A stretch of 64,000 nucleotides of DNA from positions 31,537 to 95,536 of the forward strand of contig NZ_JBIWEX010000019.1 in NCBI RefSeq assembly GCF_044762745.1. Direction: 5' to 3'. Positions within the stretch are counted from its first letter, which is position 1. The number at the start of each line of letters is the position of its first letter. A program made the position numbers and the translations under genes. The notes under the pieces were generated by a model that saw only the letters and a program-made list of their open reading frames with translations, was not told where the DNA came from and did no database searches. This DNA is from Psychrobacillus sp044762745. GTDB taxonomy: Bacteria; Bacillota; Bacilli; Bacillales_A; Planococcaceae. Of this stretch, positions 19,389 through 28,196 are shown piece by piece.

Positions 19389-19428
19389 AGGCTGTTTCGC
19401 GATTTTAATCGTGAAGCAGCCTCTTTTT
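19389..19428 (+). terminator. Terminator after trxB
   Basis: Imperfect stem AGGCTG-TTCGCGAT / ATCGTGAA-CAGCCT followed by a T run. The 185 bp between trxB and this hairpin hold nothing recognisable. Confidence 0.8.
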
Positions 19429-19485
19429 GTGAAAATTAATGTATAATAATATTATTAACACATGATAGATGTGGAGTGACAATTC

Positions 19486-19968
19486 GTGCAAAGAATCGCA
19501 AATTTACTTATATGCAAAGACGGAGAAGTTCTTTTATTAAAAAAGCCGAGAAGAAACTGGTACGTTGCTCCAGGTGGCAAGATGGAAATAGGGGAATCTA
19601 TTCTAGTTTCTGCTATTCGAGAGTTTTCCGAGGAAACGAATGCTAAACCTATTGGGGCGCATTTAAAAGGGATTTATACGATGGTAATTGAAGAAAATGG
19701 GAAACAAATAGATGAATGGATGTTATTCACGTTTGTTGCCAGAGATTTGGAAGGTACACCATTTCATGAAACAACAGAAGGTATTTTAGAATGGCATCCA
19801 GTAGAAGCTTTACACACGCTTCCAATGGCTGAAGGGGATCGAACAAACTTGTTATTTGCTGTGCAAGAAAAAGGAATGCAATATGGAACCTTTGTTTACA
19901 CGCCTGATTTTTCATTGATAACAGAAACGATTCAGCACTCATCGGAGGGGGAAGTAAACAATGGATAG
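19486..19968 (+). CDS. yvcI: Nudix hydrolase, YvcI-like
   Basis: A 160-residue Nudix-fold pyrophosphohydrolase. The Nudix box is complete near residues 32-54: GGKMEIGE, then AIREFSEETNA. The substrate cannot be told from sequence; relatives act on nucleotides or RNA 5' ends. Start is GTG after GGAGTGA. It overlaps rapZ by 8 nt, the first gene of the conserved yvcI-rapZ-yvcK-whiA-crh string. Confidence 0.9.
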   Translation: MQRIANLLICKDGEVLLLKKPRRNWYVAPGGKMEIGESILVSAIREFSEETNAKPIGAHLKGIYTMVIEENGKQIDEWMLFTFVARDLEGTPFHETTEGILEWHPVEALHTLPMAEGDRTNLLFAVQEKGMQYGTFVYTPDFSLITETIQHSSEGEVNNG

Positions 19969-20848
19969 TACTGCACAAAAGCTGGAAACTGAAGTGGTCA
20001 TTATTACTGGAATGTCTGGAGCAGGTAAGACTGTTGCGATTCAAAGTTTTGAAGATCTTGGGTATTATTGTATTGATAATTTGCCACCGGAGCTTTTAAG
20101 TACATTCATCAAGCTAATGATCGATTCCAATAAACAACCTCGAAATATCGCAGCAGTAATGGATTTACGGGGAGGCGAAATGTTCCACTCTCTAGTCAAA
20201 TCGGTCAATCAGCTACACGAAGCAACGACTATCACCCCAAAAGTGTTATTTTTAGATGCGAATGATGAAGTGTTAGTAAGAAGATACAAAGAGACTAGAC
20301 GATCTCACCCCCTAGCTAATTCTGGCCTACCACTAGACGGGATAAAAAGAGAAAGAGAGTTACTTTCCGAACTAAAAGGAAGAGCTCAATTTATTTATAA
20401 CACATCTACGATGAAACCTCGTGAGTTAAGGGAAAAAATACAAGATGAATTTTCGGCAAAAGGTAGTAAAGTATTTACTGTAAACGTCATGTCTTTTGGG
20501 TTTAAACATGGAATCCCTATCGATGCCGATTTAGTATTTGATGTACGTTTTCTTCCCAATCCATACTATATCGAAGAGCTCAAGTTGAAATCAGGACTAG
20601 ATGAAGAAGTATCTAGTTACGTCCTAAAATGGGCAGATACAAAAACATTAATCGAAAAGCTAACGGATTTGTTTTCGTTTATGATTCCGCAGTATAAGCG
20701 AGAGGGTAAAACGCAGCTAGTTATTGCATTTGGTTGTACAGGTGGCCAACACCGGTCCGTTACATTGGCTGAATACTTTGGTACACTATTAACAGCAGAA
20801 GATAAAACGGTTATAACGCATCGGGATGTAACGATAAGAAAGGAATGA
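19961..20848 (+). CDS. rapZ: RNase adapter / nucleotide-binding protein RapZ (YvcJ)
   Basis: P-loop protein that binds nucleotides; in E. coli it controls GlmS by directing RNase E to small RNAs, while in Bacillus YvcJ affects competence. 295 residues. Walker A GMSGAGKTVA is near residue 17. The conserved CTGGQHRSVTLAEYFG motif is near 265, and FKHGIPIDADLVFDVRFLPNPYY is near 185-207. Four base pairs separate it from yvcK. Confidence 0.95.
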   Translation: MDSTAQKLETEVVIITGMSGAGKTVAIQSFEDLGYYCIDNLPPELLSTFIKLMIDSNKQPRNIAAVMDLRGGEMFHSLVKSVNQLHEATTITPKVLFLDANDEVLVRRYKETRRSHPLANSGLPLDGIKRERELLSELKGRAQFIYNTSTMKPRELREKIQDEFSAKGSKVFTVNVMSFGFKHGIPIDADLVFDVRFLPNPYYIEELKLKSGLDEEVSSYVLKWADTKTLIEKLTDLFSFMIPQYKREGKTQLVIAFGCTGGQHRSVTLAEYFGTLLTAEDKTVITHRDVTIRKE

Positions 20849-20852
20849 AGGA

Positions 20853-21809
20853 ATGGAGCGTACAAAACACCGTAAGAAAATAGTTATTATTGGTGGTGGT
20901 ACGGGACTATCTACATTGCTTCGTGGTTTAAAGAAATTCCCACTCGACATTACAGCAATTGTCACTGTAGCAGATGATGGTGGAAGTTCTGGTCGATTAC
21001 GGGATGATTATGATATTCCACCACCCGGAGATGTTCGGAATGTGTTAGCGGCATTGTCAGATGTAGAACCTTTAGTGGAAGAAATGTTCCAGTATCGTTT
21101 TTCTAAATCGGAAGAATTAAAAGGCCATTCTTTAGGAAATTTAATGCTAGCAGCGTTAACTGAGATTACAGGTGATTTTGCTAATGCGATTAGTGAAATG
21201 AGCCGTGTATTAAAGGTTCATGGAAAGGTTCTTCCAGCAGCCAATCAATTAGTGATACTTCATGCACGATTTGAAGATCAAACAATTGTAAGTGGGGAAT
21301 CAAAAATTCCATCATATGGAAAGAAAATAGAAAAGGTATTTATTTCGCCATCTGACGTGAAACCGTTACCAGAAACTATTAATACGATACGGGAAGCCGA
21401 TATTATCGCAATTGGACCTGGAAGCCTATATACTAGTATTTTACCTAATTTATTGGTGCAAGGTATAAAAGAGGCAATTATCTGTTCCAAAGCGAAGAAA
21501 GTATATATTTGTAATTTAATGACACAGGCTGGGGAAACGAGTGATTATACTGCATTCGATCATGTCAACGCTTTAGTTGATCATGTAGGTGAAAATTTCT
21601 TAGATGCAGTTTTAATAAGCAATGAAGAAATCCCTGAAAATGTGCAATATTTATACAAGCAGGAAAAAGCATCTCCTGTCAGAATAGATATAGAGCAACT
21701 AGAAACATTAAACTTAGAAGTCGTGAAAAAAGACATTTCCATCGTCCATGGTGGCGCAGTGCGTCATGATGCGATGAAAGTAGCGAAATGGCTCGTAGAA
21801 TATGCGTAG
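20853..21809 (+). CDS. yvcK: Gluconeogenesis factor YvcK (CofD family)
   Basis: CofD-like UDP-sugar-binding protein needed for growth on gluconeogenic carbon sources and for correct peptidoglycan synthesis in B. subtilis. 318 residues. The N-terminal GGGTGLSTLLRGLK loop and VADDGGSSGRLRDDYDIPPPGDVRNVL are the family signatures. It sits between rapZ and whiA, as in nearly all Firmicutes. Confidence 0.96.
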   Translation: MERTKHRKKIVIIGGGTGLSTLLRGLKKFPLDITAIVTVADDGGSSGRLRDDYDIPPPGDVRNVLAALSDVEPLVEEMFQYRFSKSEELKGHSLGNLMLAALTEITGDFANAISEMSRVLKVHGKVLPAANQLVILHARFEDQTIVSGESKIPSYGKKIEKVFISPSDVKPLPETINTIREADIIAIGPGSLYTSILPNLLVQGIKEAIICSKAKKVYICNLMTQAGETSDYTAFDHVNALVDHVGENFLDAVLISNEEIPENVQYLYKQEKASPVRIDIEQLETLNLEVVKKDISIVHGGAVRHDAMKVAKWLVEYA

Positions 21810-21874
21810 ATGATTACTGTTATAATTACATAATAAGTTATGGTAATCGTTAGCAAGAAAGGGGGAAACGGATT

Positions 21875-22816
21875 ATGTCGTTTGCTTCTGAAACAAAAAA
21901 AGAAATGACGCAAGAAGAGTCCAAACCATGTTGTGCAAAAGCCGAACTATCAGCACTTATTCGAATGAACGGATCGCTCTCATTTAGCAATAAAACACTA
22001 AGTTTAGACGTGCAAACCGAAAATGCAGCAATCGCTCGAAGATTGTACACATTGATTAAATCATTATATCAGTATCAAGTAGAATTGCTCGTTCGTAAAA
22101 AAATGAGATTGAAAAAAAATAATGTTTATATTTGTCGTATCCGTGATGGAGCGAAAGAGTTATTAGAGGATTTACAAATATTGAAAGACCATTTTCAATT
22201 TGAATATTCTATTTCAAAAGAATTAGTGAAAAAGAATTGCTGTAAGCGCGCTTATTTAAGAGGTGCTTTTTTAGCTGGAGGATCTGTTAATAATCCGGAA
22301 ACTTCTTCTTATCATTTAGAAATTTATTCATTATACAAAACACATAGTGATGCATTGGTGGATTTGATGAATGGCTTTGAGTTAAACGCAAAAACAATTG
22401 AGCGCAAAAAAGGCTTTGTTGCATATTTAAAGGAAGCAGAAAAAATTTCTGATTTCCTAAGCATTGCTGGTGCCCACAGTGCCTTATTAAAGTTTGAGGA
22501 CGTCCGTATTATCCGAGATATGCGTAATAGCGTAAACCGTTTAGTTAACTGTGAAACGGCCAATCTAAATAAGACGATTAGCGCGGCTATTCGCCAAGTA
22601 GAGAACATACGGTATATAGAAAGTTCAATCGGTCTCGATCAATTACCGGACAAACTACGGGAAATAGCACGTTTACGTGTAGAATATCAAGATGTAACAT
22701 TAAAAGAGTTAGGTGAGATGGTATCTACTGGAAACGTTAGTAAATCTGGTATTAATCATCGTTTACGGAAAATAGATGAAATCGCAGATGCACTTCGTAG
22801 AGGCGAAACAATTTAG
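21875..22816 (+). CDS. whiA: DNA-binding protein WhiA
   Basis: Conserved Gram-positive DNA-binding protein with an N-terminal LAGLIDADG-like homing-endonuclease fold and a C-terminal helix-turn-helix; it influences cell division and chromosome segregation in Bacillus. 313 residues. The LAGLIDADG-type stretch is seen at LRGAFLAGGSVNNPE near residue 128, and the HTH near 270-300 (TLKELGEMVSTGNVSKSGINHRL). The ATG follows AAGGGGG. Confidence 0.96.
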   Translation: MSFASETKKEMTQEESKPCCAKAELSALIRMNGSLSFSNKTLSLDVQTENAAIARRLYTLIKSLYQYQVELLVRKKMRLKKNNVYICRIRDGAKELLEDLQILKDHFQFEYSISKELVKKNCCKRAYLRGAFLAGGSVNNPETSSYHLEIYSLYKTHSDALVDLMNGFELNAKTIERKKGFVAYLKEAEKISDFLSIAGAHSALLKFEDVRIIRDMRNSVNRLVNCETANLNKTISAAIRQVENIRYIESSIGLDQLPDKLREIARLRVEYQDVTLKELGEMVSTGNVSKSGINHRLRKIDEIADALRRGETI

Positions 22817-22835
22817 TGAAATGGAGCGTATATTG

Positions 22836-23093
22836 ATGACAGAAAAACAAGTGGAAGTGAAATTACCAGCAGGGTTACAAGCAAGACAAGCTGCATTATT
22901 TGTTCAAGAGGCAAATCGTTATATTGCGGATGTATATTTAGAAAAAGATGAGAAAAAAGTAAACGCTAAAAGTATTATGGGTATTATGAGCTTAGCAATA
23001 AGCAAAGGAATTACTGTAATCTTAAGCGCGGAAGGTTCTGACGAAGAAGAAGCGGTAGAAACATTAGCGAAATTTATCTCCAATGAAGCATAA
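22836..23093 (+). CDS. crh: Catabolite repression HPr-like protein Crh
   Basis: 85-residue HPr paralogue that is phosphorylated only by HprK and serves as CcpA cofactor. Position 15 is Gln instead of the phosphotransferase His (GLQARQAALF), and Ser46 is conserved (NAKSIMG), which separates Crh from HPr. The start is ATG 22836 with GGAG upstream; an open frame reaching back to 22776 lies within whiA and is not used. Last gene of the cluster, followed by a terminator. Confidence 0.96.
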   Translation: MTEKQVEVKLPAGLQARQAALFVQEANRYIADVYLEKDEKKVNAKSIMGIMSLAISKGITVILSAEGSDEEEAVETLAKFISNEA

Positions 23094-23100
23094 GAAGAAA

Positions 23101-23146
23101 GGGCTATCCCAGTATGTCAATTTTGACTAGGGGGTAGCTCTTTTTG
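23101..23146 (+). terminator. Terminator after crh
   Basis: Bulged hairpin GGGCTATCCC ... GGGGGTAGCTC with an inner GTCAA/TTGAC stem, then TTTTT. Confidence 0.82.
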
Positions 23147-23238
23147 TAGCTTAGTCATCCATAAAAAAATGTTATGTAACTGACTTTCCCTCAATCATAT
23201 AGGTAAGCCACTTTCTATAAATTAACACATTATAGGGA

Positions 23239-23757
23239 TAGAAATTCTAACTCAAAATAAGTGGAGTATTTACTAGAATAATAACTTGGACAATCTAGCA
23301 CGAAGGTTGGACAATCATATAGAACATGGACAATCTAGCGCTAAAGTTGGACAATCGTATAGAACTTGGACGATCTCTCCCCAAACCTGGACAATCTTCC
23401 CAAATAGCTGGACAATCTAGCGCTAAAGTTGGACAATCGTATAGAACTAGGACGATCTCTCCCCGAACCTGGACAATCTTCTTAAATAGATGGACAATCT
23501 AGCGCTAAAGTTGGACAATCTCTCCCCAAACCTGGACAATCTTCTCAAATAGCTGGACGATCTCTCCCCAAACTTGGACAATCTTCTCAAACAACTTGGA
23601 CTGGCCTCTCTCCAAGTTCGTTTCATGCAATCATTTATTGGGATGATATCGCATATTTATTGTTAACTCTTTCCAAATTAACTCGTTCTTTTTAGAAATG
23701 ATTGCTTTCGATGACCGGTTTTTCCTAGCGTTAAATTCCTTACGACGCAGTATTTCT
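23239..23757. repeat. Minisatellite element, copy 2: 16 units of ~21 bp with conserved flanks
   Basis: The left flank 23239-23284 is identical to 5809-5854. Sixteen units of 19-22 bp begin TGGACAATC, TGGACGATC or AGGACGATC. The tail classes are those of copy 1, plus a TTCTCAAATAGC class replacing ACCTCAAATAGA. The right flank resembles that of copy 1 but has about 27 extra bases near 23638-23660. The 690-bp gap between crh and clpP holds little else. Confidence 0.85.
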
Positions 23758-23839
23758 ATATTGCGAATCCATCCTTTATAAGGGTAGTTTGTTTCAATTG
23801 TTTCGTTCAAGTGGCATTGCGTTTGGTTTAGGTTTATTT

Positions 23840-23878
23840 TAAAAAAAAATACCCAAGGAAAGTGAATTTTCCTTGGGT
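23840..23878 (-). terminator. Terminator of clpP
   Basis: Stem ACCCAAGGAAA / TTTCCTTGGGT with a T run on the minus strand (A run at 23841-23849 on plus). Confidence 0.9.
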
Positions 23879-23888
23879 AACATAATTA

Positions 23889-24485
23889 TTATGCTTTTTT
23901 CATTTCGCTGCGCTCGATAATATGATCGATTAAACCATATTCTTTTGCACGTTCAGCAGTCATGAAGTTATCGCGATCTGTATCTCTTGAAACGATTTCA
24001 ATCGGTTGGCCAGTGCGCTCTGCCATAATATTGTTTAACTTGTCGCGTAAGAACAGAATACGTTTTGCAGCAATTTCGATTTCTGTTGCTTGCCCTTGTG
24101 CTCCACCAAGTGGTTGGTGAATCATTACTTCTGCGTTAGGAAGTGCATAGCGTTTTCCTTTTGTTCCAGCTGTAAGAAGGAATGCTCCCATAGAAGCAGC
24201 CATACCAATACAAATTGTTTGTACATCTGGTTTGATGAACTGCATTGTATCGTAGATTGCCATACCAGCTGTGATGCTTCCACCTGGACTATTGATATAG
24301 ATAGAAATATCTTTGTCTGGATCTTCTGCTTCTAAAAATAGAAGCTGAGCCACGATGGAGTTCGCTACATTGTCATCAATGCCACTTCCAAGCATAATGA
24401 TACGGTCTTTTAATAATCGTGAATAAATATCATATGCACGTTCTCCACGATTTGTTTGTTCAATTACTGTAGGAATTAAATTCAT
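23889..24485 (-). CDS. clpP: ATP-dependent Clp protease proteolytic subunit
   Basis: Serine protease subunit that forms the tetradecameric chamber with ClpC/ClpX/ClpE. 198 residues from the ATG at 24485, which follows AAGGAGG; an upstream in-frame extension to 24503 is ignored because it includes the ribosome site. Catalytic triad: Ser in GMAASMGAFL (about 98), His in MIHQPLGG (about 123), Asp in the DTDRDNFM region (about 172). A CtsR box overlaps its promoter, as in B. subtilis. Confidence 0.98.
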   Translation of the reverse strand: MNLIPTVIEQTNRGERAYDIYSRLLKDRIIMLGSGIDDNVANSIVAQLLFLEAEDPDKDISIYINSPGGSITAGMAIYDTMQFIKPDVQTICIGMAASMGAFLLTAGTKGKRYALPNAEVMIHQPLGGAQGQATEIEIAAKRILFLRDKLNNIMAERTGQPIEIVSRDTDRDNFMTAERAKEYGLIDHIIERSEMKKA

Positions 24486-24553
24486 CCTGTTTGCCTCCTT
24501 CAAAGGTGGTATTGTAAGTTGATTACTGAAAAGTATATCTCAGTTGTAACTTT

Positions 24554-24584
24554 ATCATACACATTAAGGTCAAGGAAGGTCAAA
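24554..24584 (-). promoter_or_regulatory. clpP promoter with CtsR operator
   Basis: On the plus strand 24568-24584 reads GGTCAAGGAAGGTCAAA, matching the CtsR direct heptad repeat (GGTCAAA-NAN-GGTCAAA) except one base. Read on the minus strand, TTGACC (24583-24578) is the -35 and TATGAT (24559-24554) the -10, with an 18-bp spacer, so the operator covers the -35. Confidence 0.85.
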
Positions 24585-24648
24585 TATTAAGCACTAAAAA
24601 CTTAGGTTGAATTATTTACAAATCATTTGTATAATAGATTAGTCGCTT

Positions 24649-24720
24649 GCCTCCGTAGTTTAATGGATATGACGTAAGATTCCGGTTCTTGAGATGGGGG
24701 TTCGATTCCCTCCGGGGGCG
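24649..24720 (+). tRNA. tRNA-Arg (anticodon CCG)
   Basis: 72-nt cloverleaf. Acceptor GCCTCCG pairs with CGGGGGC. The anticodon stem AAGA/TCTT encloses the 7-base loop TTCCGGT with anticodon CCG; the T arm is GGGGG TTCGATT CCCTC. CCA is not encoded. It lies upstream of and divergent from clpP. Confidence 0.92.
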
Positions 24721-24760
24721 TAATATAAGGTAATTCAATGTTAAGCTGAAATTATAGGGA

Positions 24761-24804
24761 AAACACGCTAAAACGATATTGCAACGTTTCGGCGTGTTTT
24801 TTGT
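24761..24804 (+). terminator. Terminator after tRNA-Arg
   Basis: AAACACGC / GCGTGTTT outer stem with an inner AAACG / CGTTT stem, followed by six T. Confidence 0.85.
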
Positions 24805-24890
24805 TGTTCAATGAATCGACAAGAACGTTTCGCTTGTTATCTCCATAATATAAGGTAATAATGAAAGAAAGAGGCGTTATAAGGGAGTTT

Positions 24891-24942
24891 TTAACTTCAT
24901 TCAGCAAACAATAACTTCTGAATGAAGTTAAAGCCTCCGGCG
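24891..24942. repeat. Hairpin plus GCCTCC dispersed element, copy A
   Basis: Perfect 14-bp arms TTAACTTCATTCAG / CTGAATGAAGTTAA with a 13-nt loop, followed directly by AAGCCTCCGGCG. The same arrangement with different arm sequence is found at 32571-32625. Confidence 0.65.
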
Positions 24943-24977
24943 AATTTCGAAAAAGTGGATAGGGAGTTTTGCGGTAT

Positions 24978-26012
24978 ATGGATGTTGTAACGGAGTTTTT
25001 TCAAAAAAAAGGAGTAAAACGAGTTTTAATTTTTGCTTTTATTGTTTTCATACTTTATAGCATGAGGAGTATGATGAATCTAATCTTATTGACTTTTATT
25101 TTCACGTTTCTGATGGATCGCCTCATAGAATTTGTAGTCAAATACATACGATTAAACCGAAAAACCCTTGTTATCATTTTGTATTCACTAATTGTCGGAC
25201 TACTGACCTTAGGCATCGTGAAATACTTACCTATTATTACGGTGCAAATCAGCCAACTTGCTAAGCAAATTACTGCTTTTTATACACAGCCACATGAAAA
25301 TGTGTTAATTGGTTATATAGAAATGATTATTTCTAAAAATCAGCTTACTGCTTATTTAGAAAATGGGTTCTCCTTTTTACTGAAATATTTTACAGGTATT
25401 AGTAAAACGAGCATTCAAGTCATGATTGCTTTAATTTTGAGCTTGTTTTTCTTGCTAGAAAAACCACGGTTAAAAGAATTCACAAGTAAGTTTAAATATA
25501 GTAAGATTGCCCCTTTTTATTATGAGGTTGAATATTTTGCATCAAAGTTTACTCGCACTTTCGGAAAAGTAATTGAAGCACAATTCATTATTGCAATCGT
25601 CAATACTATTTTGACCGTAATTGCTTTAAGCATATTGGGATTTCCACAAATATTTGGGTTGGCAATTTTGATTTTCTTTTTAGGACTTATTCCGGTTGCA
25701 GGGGTAATTATATCGCTCATTCCATTAGTCTTAATCGCTTTTACAATTGGGGGAGTCCTAAAAGTAGCCTATGTAGTAGTGGCAATTTTGATCATCCATG
25801 CAATTGAAGCGTATATTTTAAATCCAAAGCTAATGTCTTCCAAAACGGATTTACCCGTTTTTTATACGTTTATCGTTCTTATTTTTTCGGAAAGCTTCTT
25901 TGGTGTTTGGGGATTGATCGTTGGGATTCCGATTTTCGTTTTCCTGCTTGATGTACTTGAAGTGACGAATAAGGAAACGATAAGTCCACCGCACGATCGA
26001 AAGAACGGATAA
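24978..26012 (+). CDS. AI-2E family transporter (PerM-like permease)
   Basis: About 344-residue polytopic membrane protein of the AI-2E/UPF0118 family, with eight or so membrane segments: an N-terminal pair at residues 15-60, then LIVGLLTLGIVKYL, and a C-terminal cluster from about 200. The family motif region ILGFPQIFGLAILIFFLGLIPVAG is clear near 218. Substrates vary in the family (autoinducer-2, ions), so none is assigned. An in-frame TTG at 24969 is too close to AGGGAG; ATG 24978 is preferred. Single-gene unit ending in a terminator. Confidence 0.85.
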   Translation: MDVVTEFFQKKGVKRVLIFAFIVFILYSMRSMMNLILLTFIFTFLMDRLIEFVVKYIRLNRKTLVIILYSLIVGLLTLGIVKYLPIITVQISQLAKQITAFYTQPHENVLIGYIEMIISKNQLTAYLENGFSFLLKYFTGISKTSIQVMIALILSLFFLLEKPRLKEFTSKFKYSKIAPFYYEVEYFASKFTRTFGKVIEAQFIIAIVNTILTVIALSILGFPQIFGLAILIFFLGLIPVAGVIISLIPLVLIAFTIGGVLKVAYVVVAILIIHAIEAYILNPKLMSSKTDLPVFYTFIVLIFSESFFGVWGLIVGIPIFVFLLDVLEVTNKETISPPHDRKNG

Positions 26013-26024
26013 GTATAATTTAAG

Positions 26025-26055
26025 CACCCTTTTCTAATTTGAAAAGGGTGTTTTT
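26025..26055 (+). terminator. Terminator after the AI-2E transporter gene
   Basis: CACCCTTTT / GAAAAGGGTG hairpin followed by TTTTT. Confidence 0.9.
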
Positions 26056-26147
26056 GAAACCAATTAAGCTTTTTTTCGTATACATAGTATGTTTTACTTT
26101 TTAGTTTTAAGGAAAATTAACACTATACTTAGTTAGAGGTGAATGAG

Positions 26148-26726
26148 ATGAAAAAAATTTTAGGACCTTTAGTAATAATCGTCGTGATTATCGCCATTTT
26201 TGCGGCAATACTAATACCTAGCTACAATGGATTTGTAAATGGGGAAGAAGATGTAAATAAAGCGTATGCGCAAGTAGAAAACCAATTACAACGCCGAATG
26301 GATTTGATTCCAAACCTTGTGAATACAGTAAAAGGATTTGCATCACATGAAAAAGAAGTGCTAACGAATATTGCGGACGCTCGTTCTAAATTAGCGGGGG
26401 CGAATACACCAGAAGAACAAGCAGCTGCAAATGATCAATTATCTGGTGCATTAAGTAGGTTACTAGTTGTTGTAGAAAATTACCCAGAATTAAAAGCTGA
26501 TGCAAACTTCCGCCAATTGATGGATGAGCTGGCAGGAACAGAAAATCGCTTATCAGTAGCGAGACAGGACTATAATGGAATCGTTTCAGATTATAATAAA
26601 AAAGTAAAACGTATGCCCGGAAGTATTATCGCTTCTATCTTTGGCTTCGATGAAAAAGAATATTTTAAAGCCGATGCAAATGCAAAAGAAGCCCCAATTG
26701 TTGATTTTGAAGGAGCTGGGAAGTAA
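26148..26726 (+). CDS. LemA family protein
   Basis: 192-residue membrane-anchored helical protein. One N-terminal membrane helix (residues 5-25) is followed by the LemA motif (AYAQVENQLQRRMDLIPNLVNTVKGFASHE) and a coiled-coil region. The ATG at 26148 follows GGTGAATGAG; the in-frame GTG at 26139 lies inside the ribosome site. It overlaps the next gene by one base. LemA and TPM-domain genes are often paired, suggesting a joint envelope function; the biochemical role is unknown. Confidence 0.93.
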   Translation: MKKILGPLVIIVVIIAIFAAILIPSYNGFVNGEEDVNKAYAQVENQLQRRMDLIPNLVNTVKGFASHEKEVLTNIADARSKLAGANTPEEQAAANDQLSGALSRLLVVVENYPELKADANFRQLMDELAGTENRLSVARQDYNGIVSDYNKKVKRMPGSIIASIFGFDEKEYFKADANAKEAPIVDFEGAGK

Positions 26727-27550
26727 TGAGTAAAGTTGCGCGTTTGCTCATAACTGCGCTACTTTTATTTATTTCCATTCCAATGGTAGCTGCAGCAGCA
26801 TCCGATATTCCAAAGCCGATATCTGGAGAATTGTATGTACAAGATTATGAAGGCTTTTTATCAAATGAAACAGAGCAAAAAGTAGAACAATTAGGCAAAA
26901 AACTAGATGACGCAACAGGTGCACAAATTGTTGTGATGATTATCAATTCTTTGAATGGGCAAGATGTTAATCAGTTTAGTGTAGATGTCATCCGAGAATT
27001 TGGAATTGGGAATAAAGAAAAAAATAATGGTGTTTTATTTGTTATTGAAACGGATCCGACAAAAGAAGGGAATCGCGACATAGCGATTACAGTTGGATAT
27101 GGTTTAGAAGGTGCGTTGCCTGATGGGAAAATAGGTCGAATTATTGATGAATATACGATGCCTTTCTTAGAACGGGGCGATATAGATGATGCGGTACTTT
27201 CCACATACCAAGTGCTATACAATGAAGTTGCAACAGAATACGGCTGGGACGGGGAACTTGTAGAACCAAAAGATCCAGCAGCATCCGGTGAAGGTTTTTC
27301 GTTATCGACTATTATTATCATAATCGTCGTCATTTATTTAATTTACACCATAATGTCTGGCGGCGGTGGTGGTGGCGGAAGACCCGGCTCTGGTAGAAGA
27401 CGTTCGAGTACAAGAATGTATGGACCAGGGAGTTTCGGAGGTGGCTTTGGCGGCTTCGGAGGCGGAAGTGGTGGAAAAGGTTCTGGTGGAGGTTTCGGCG
27501 GATTCGGTGGAGGTAGTTCCGGAGGCGGCGGAGCAGGACGGAAATGGTAA
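26726..27550 (+). CDS. TPM-domain (YgcG-type) membrane protein with Gly-rich tail
   Basis: 274 residues. A signal peptide (residues 1-24, ending AAAA) precedes a TPM domain at about 38-165 (QDYEGFLSNETEQKVEQLG, IVVMIINSL, NGVLFVIETD, VGYGLEGALPDGKIGRI). A membrane helix at about 193-210 and an extremely Gly/Ser-rich tail (GGFGGFGG repeats) ending RKW complete it. TPM domains bind phosphate or metal in some relatives; here function is unassigned. Gly-rich tails of this type are common in the family. Confidence 0.9.
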   Translation: MSKVARLLITALLLFISIPMVAAAASDIPKPISGELYVQDYEGFLSNETEQKVEQLGKKLDDATGAQIVVMIINSLNGQDVNQFSVDVIREFGIGNKEKNNGVLFVIETDPTKEGNRDIAITVGYGLEGALPDGKIGRIIDEYTMPFLERGDIDDAVLSTYQVLYNEVATEYGWDGELVEPKDPAASGEGFSLSTIIIIIVVIYLIYTIMSGGGGGGGRPGSGRRRSSTRMYGPGSFGGGFGGFGGGSGGKGSGGGFGGFGGGSSGGGGAGRKW

Positions 27551-27561
27551 AGTATTAATGG

Positions 27562-27586
27562 AAAAGTCCTGCAATAGGGCTTTTTA
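27562..27586 (+). terminator. Terminator after lemA-TPM operon
   Basis: Short hairpin AAGTCC / GGGCTT followed by TTTTT; modest stem. Confidence 0.65.
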
Positions 27587-27659
27587 ACAATTTTTATTTA
27601 TGTGATTCTTTCGATTCCTTGATAACATAATAAAGAAGTATTGAATGGGGGATTTGGGA

Positions 27660-28106
27660 ATGAAACTAGTAGAGATCAACAAGGATAACTGGCTACGAAC
27701 GGTTCTTTTGACGACTAATGAGGATGGAAAGGCGACTGTAATAGAAAAATTCGTAGCTTCCAATGCGCTATCGATTGTGCAATCGATTTACGAAACTGGA
27801 TGGATTGTTAGAGGCATTGAGGTAGATGACAAGACGATTGGCTTCACGATGTATGGGTTAGATGAAGATACTAAGAATTACTGGATATGTCGATTAATGA
27901 TTGATCATACCAGTCAGGGGAAAGGCTATGGCAGAGAGGCTATTCAGTTGATTTTGGACGATATGAAACAGTTAGAAGGTTGTGAGACAATCTATCTATC
28001 AACGGAGCCAGACAATGAAGTAGCTATCAAGCTATACGAAAGTTTCGGATTCCAAAAAACAGGCAACATCAATGAAGGGGAAGCAGAGTTTGTACTGAAA
28101 TTATAA
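27660..28106 (+). CDS. GNAT-family N-acetyltransferase
   Basis: 148 residues from the ATG at 27660, which is spaced 9 bp from GGGGG; an earlier ATG at 27645 overlaps that ribosome site. The acetyl-CoA loop QGKGYGREAIQLIL lies near residue 88, and the C-terminal EVAIKLYESFGFQKTGN pattern is typical of GNAT fold. General resemblance to polyamine acetyltransferases (BltD/SpeG) is noted, but the substrate is inferred only weakly. A bidirectional terminator follows. Confidence 0.85.
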   Translation: MKLVEINKDNWLRTVLLTTNEDGKATVIEKFVASNALSIVQSIYETGWIVRGIEVDDKTIGFTMYGLDEDTKNYWICRLMIDHTSQGKGYGREAIQLILDDMKQLEGCETIYLSTEPDNEVAIKLYESFGFQKTGNINEGEAEFVLKL

Positions 28107-28163
28107 GCGTAGGCTCTTCTTTTTTTGAAGTGAAACTTAGCATGAATACGTTCTCAACTAGAA

Positions 28164-28191
28164 AAAAAACCAACAATCAGTTGGTTTTTTT
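28164..28191. terminator. Bidirectional terminator between GNAT and anti-sigma genes
   Basis: AAAAAACCAAC / GTTGGTTTTTT perfect stem with a 5-nt loop, flanked by A and T runs; it serves the converging genes on both strands. Confidence 0.88.
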
Positions 28192-28196
28192 GATTA

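Noticed and set aside
27338..27587. Ser/Thr-rich and Val/Glu-rich frames opposite or alongside the TPM gene tail
   Set aside because: They are shadows of the low-complexity Gly-rich coding sequence.
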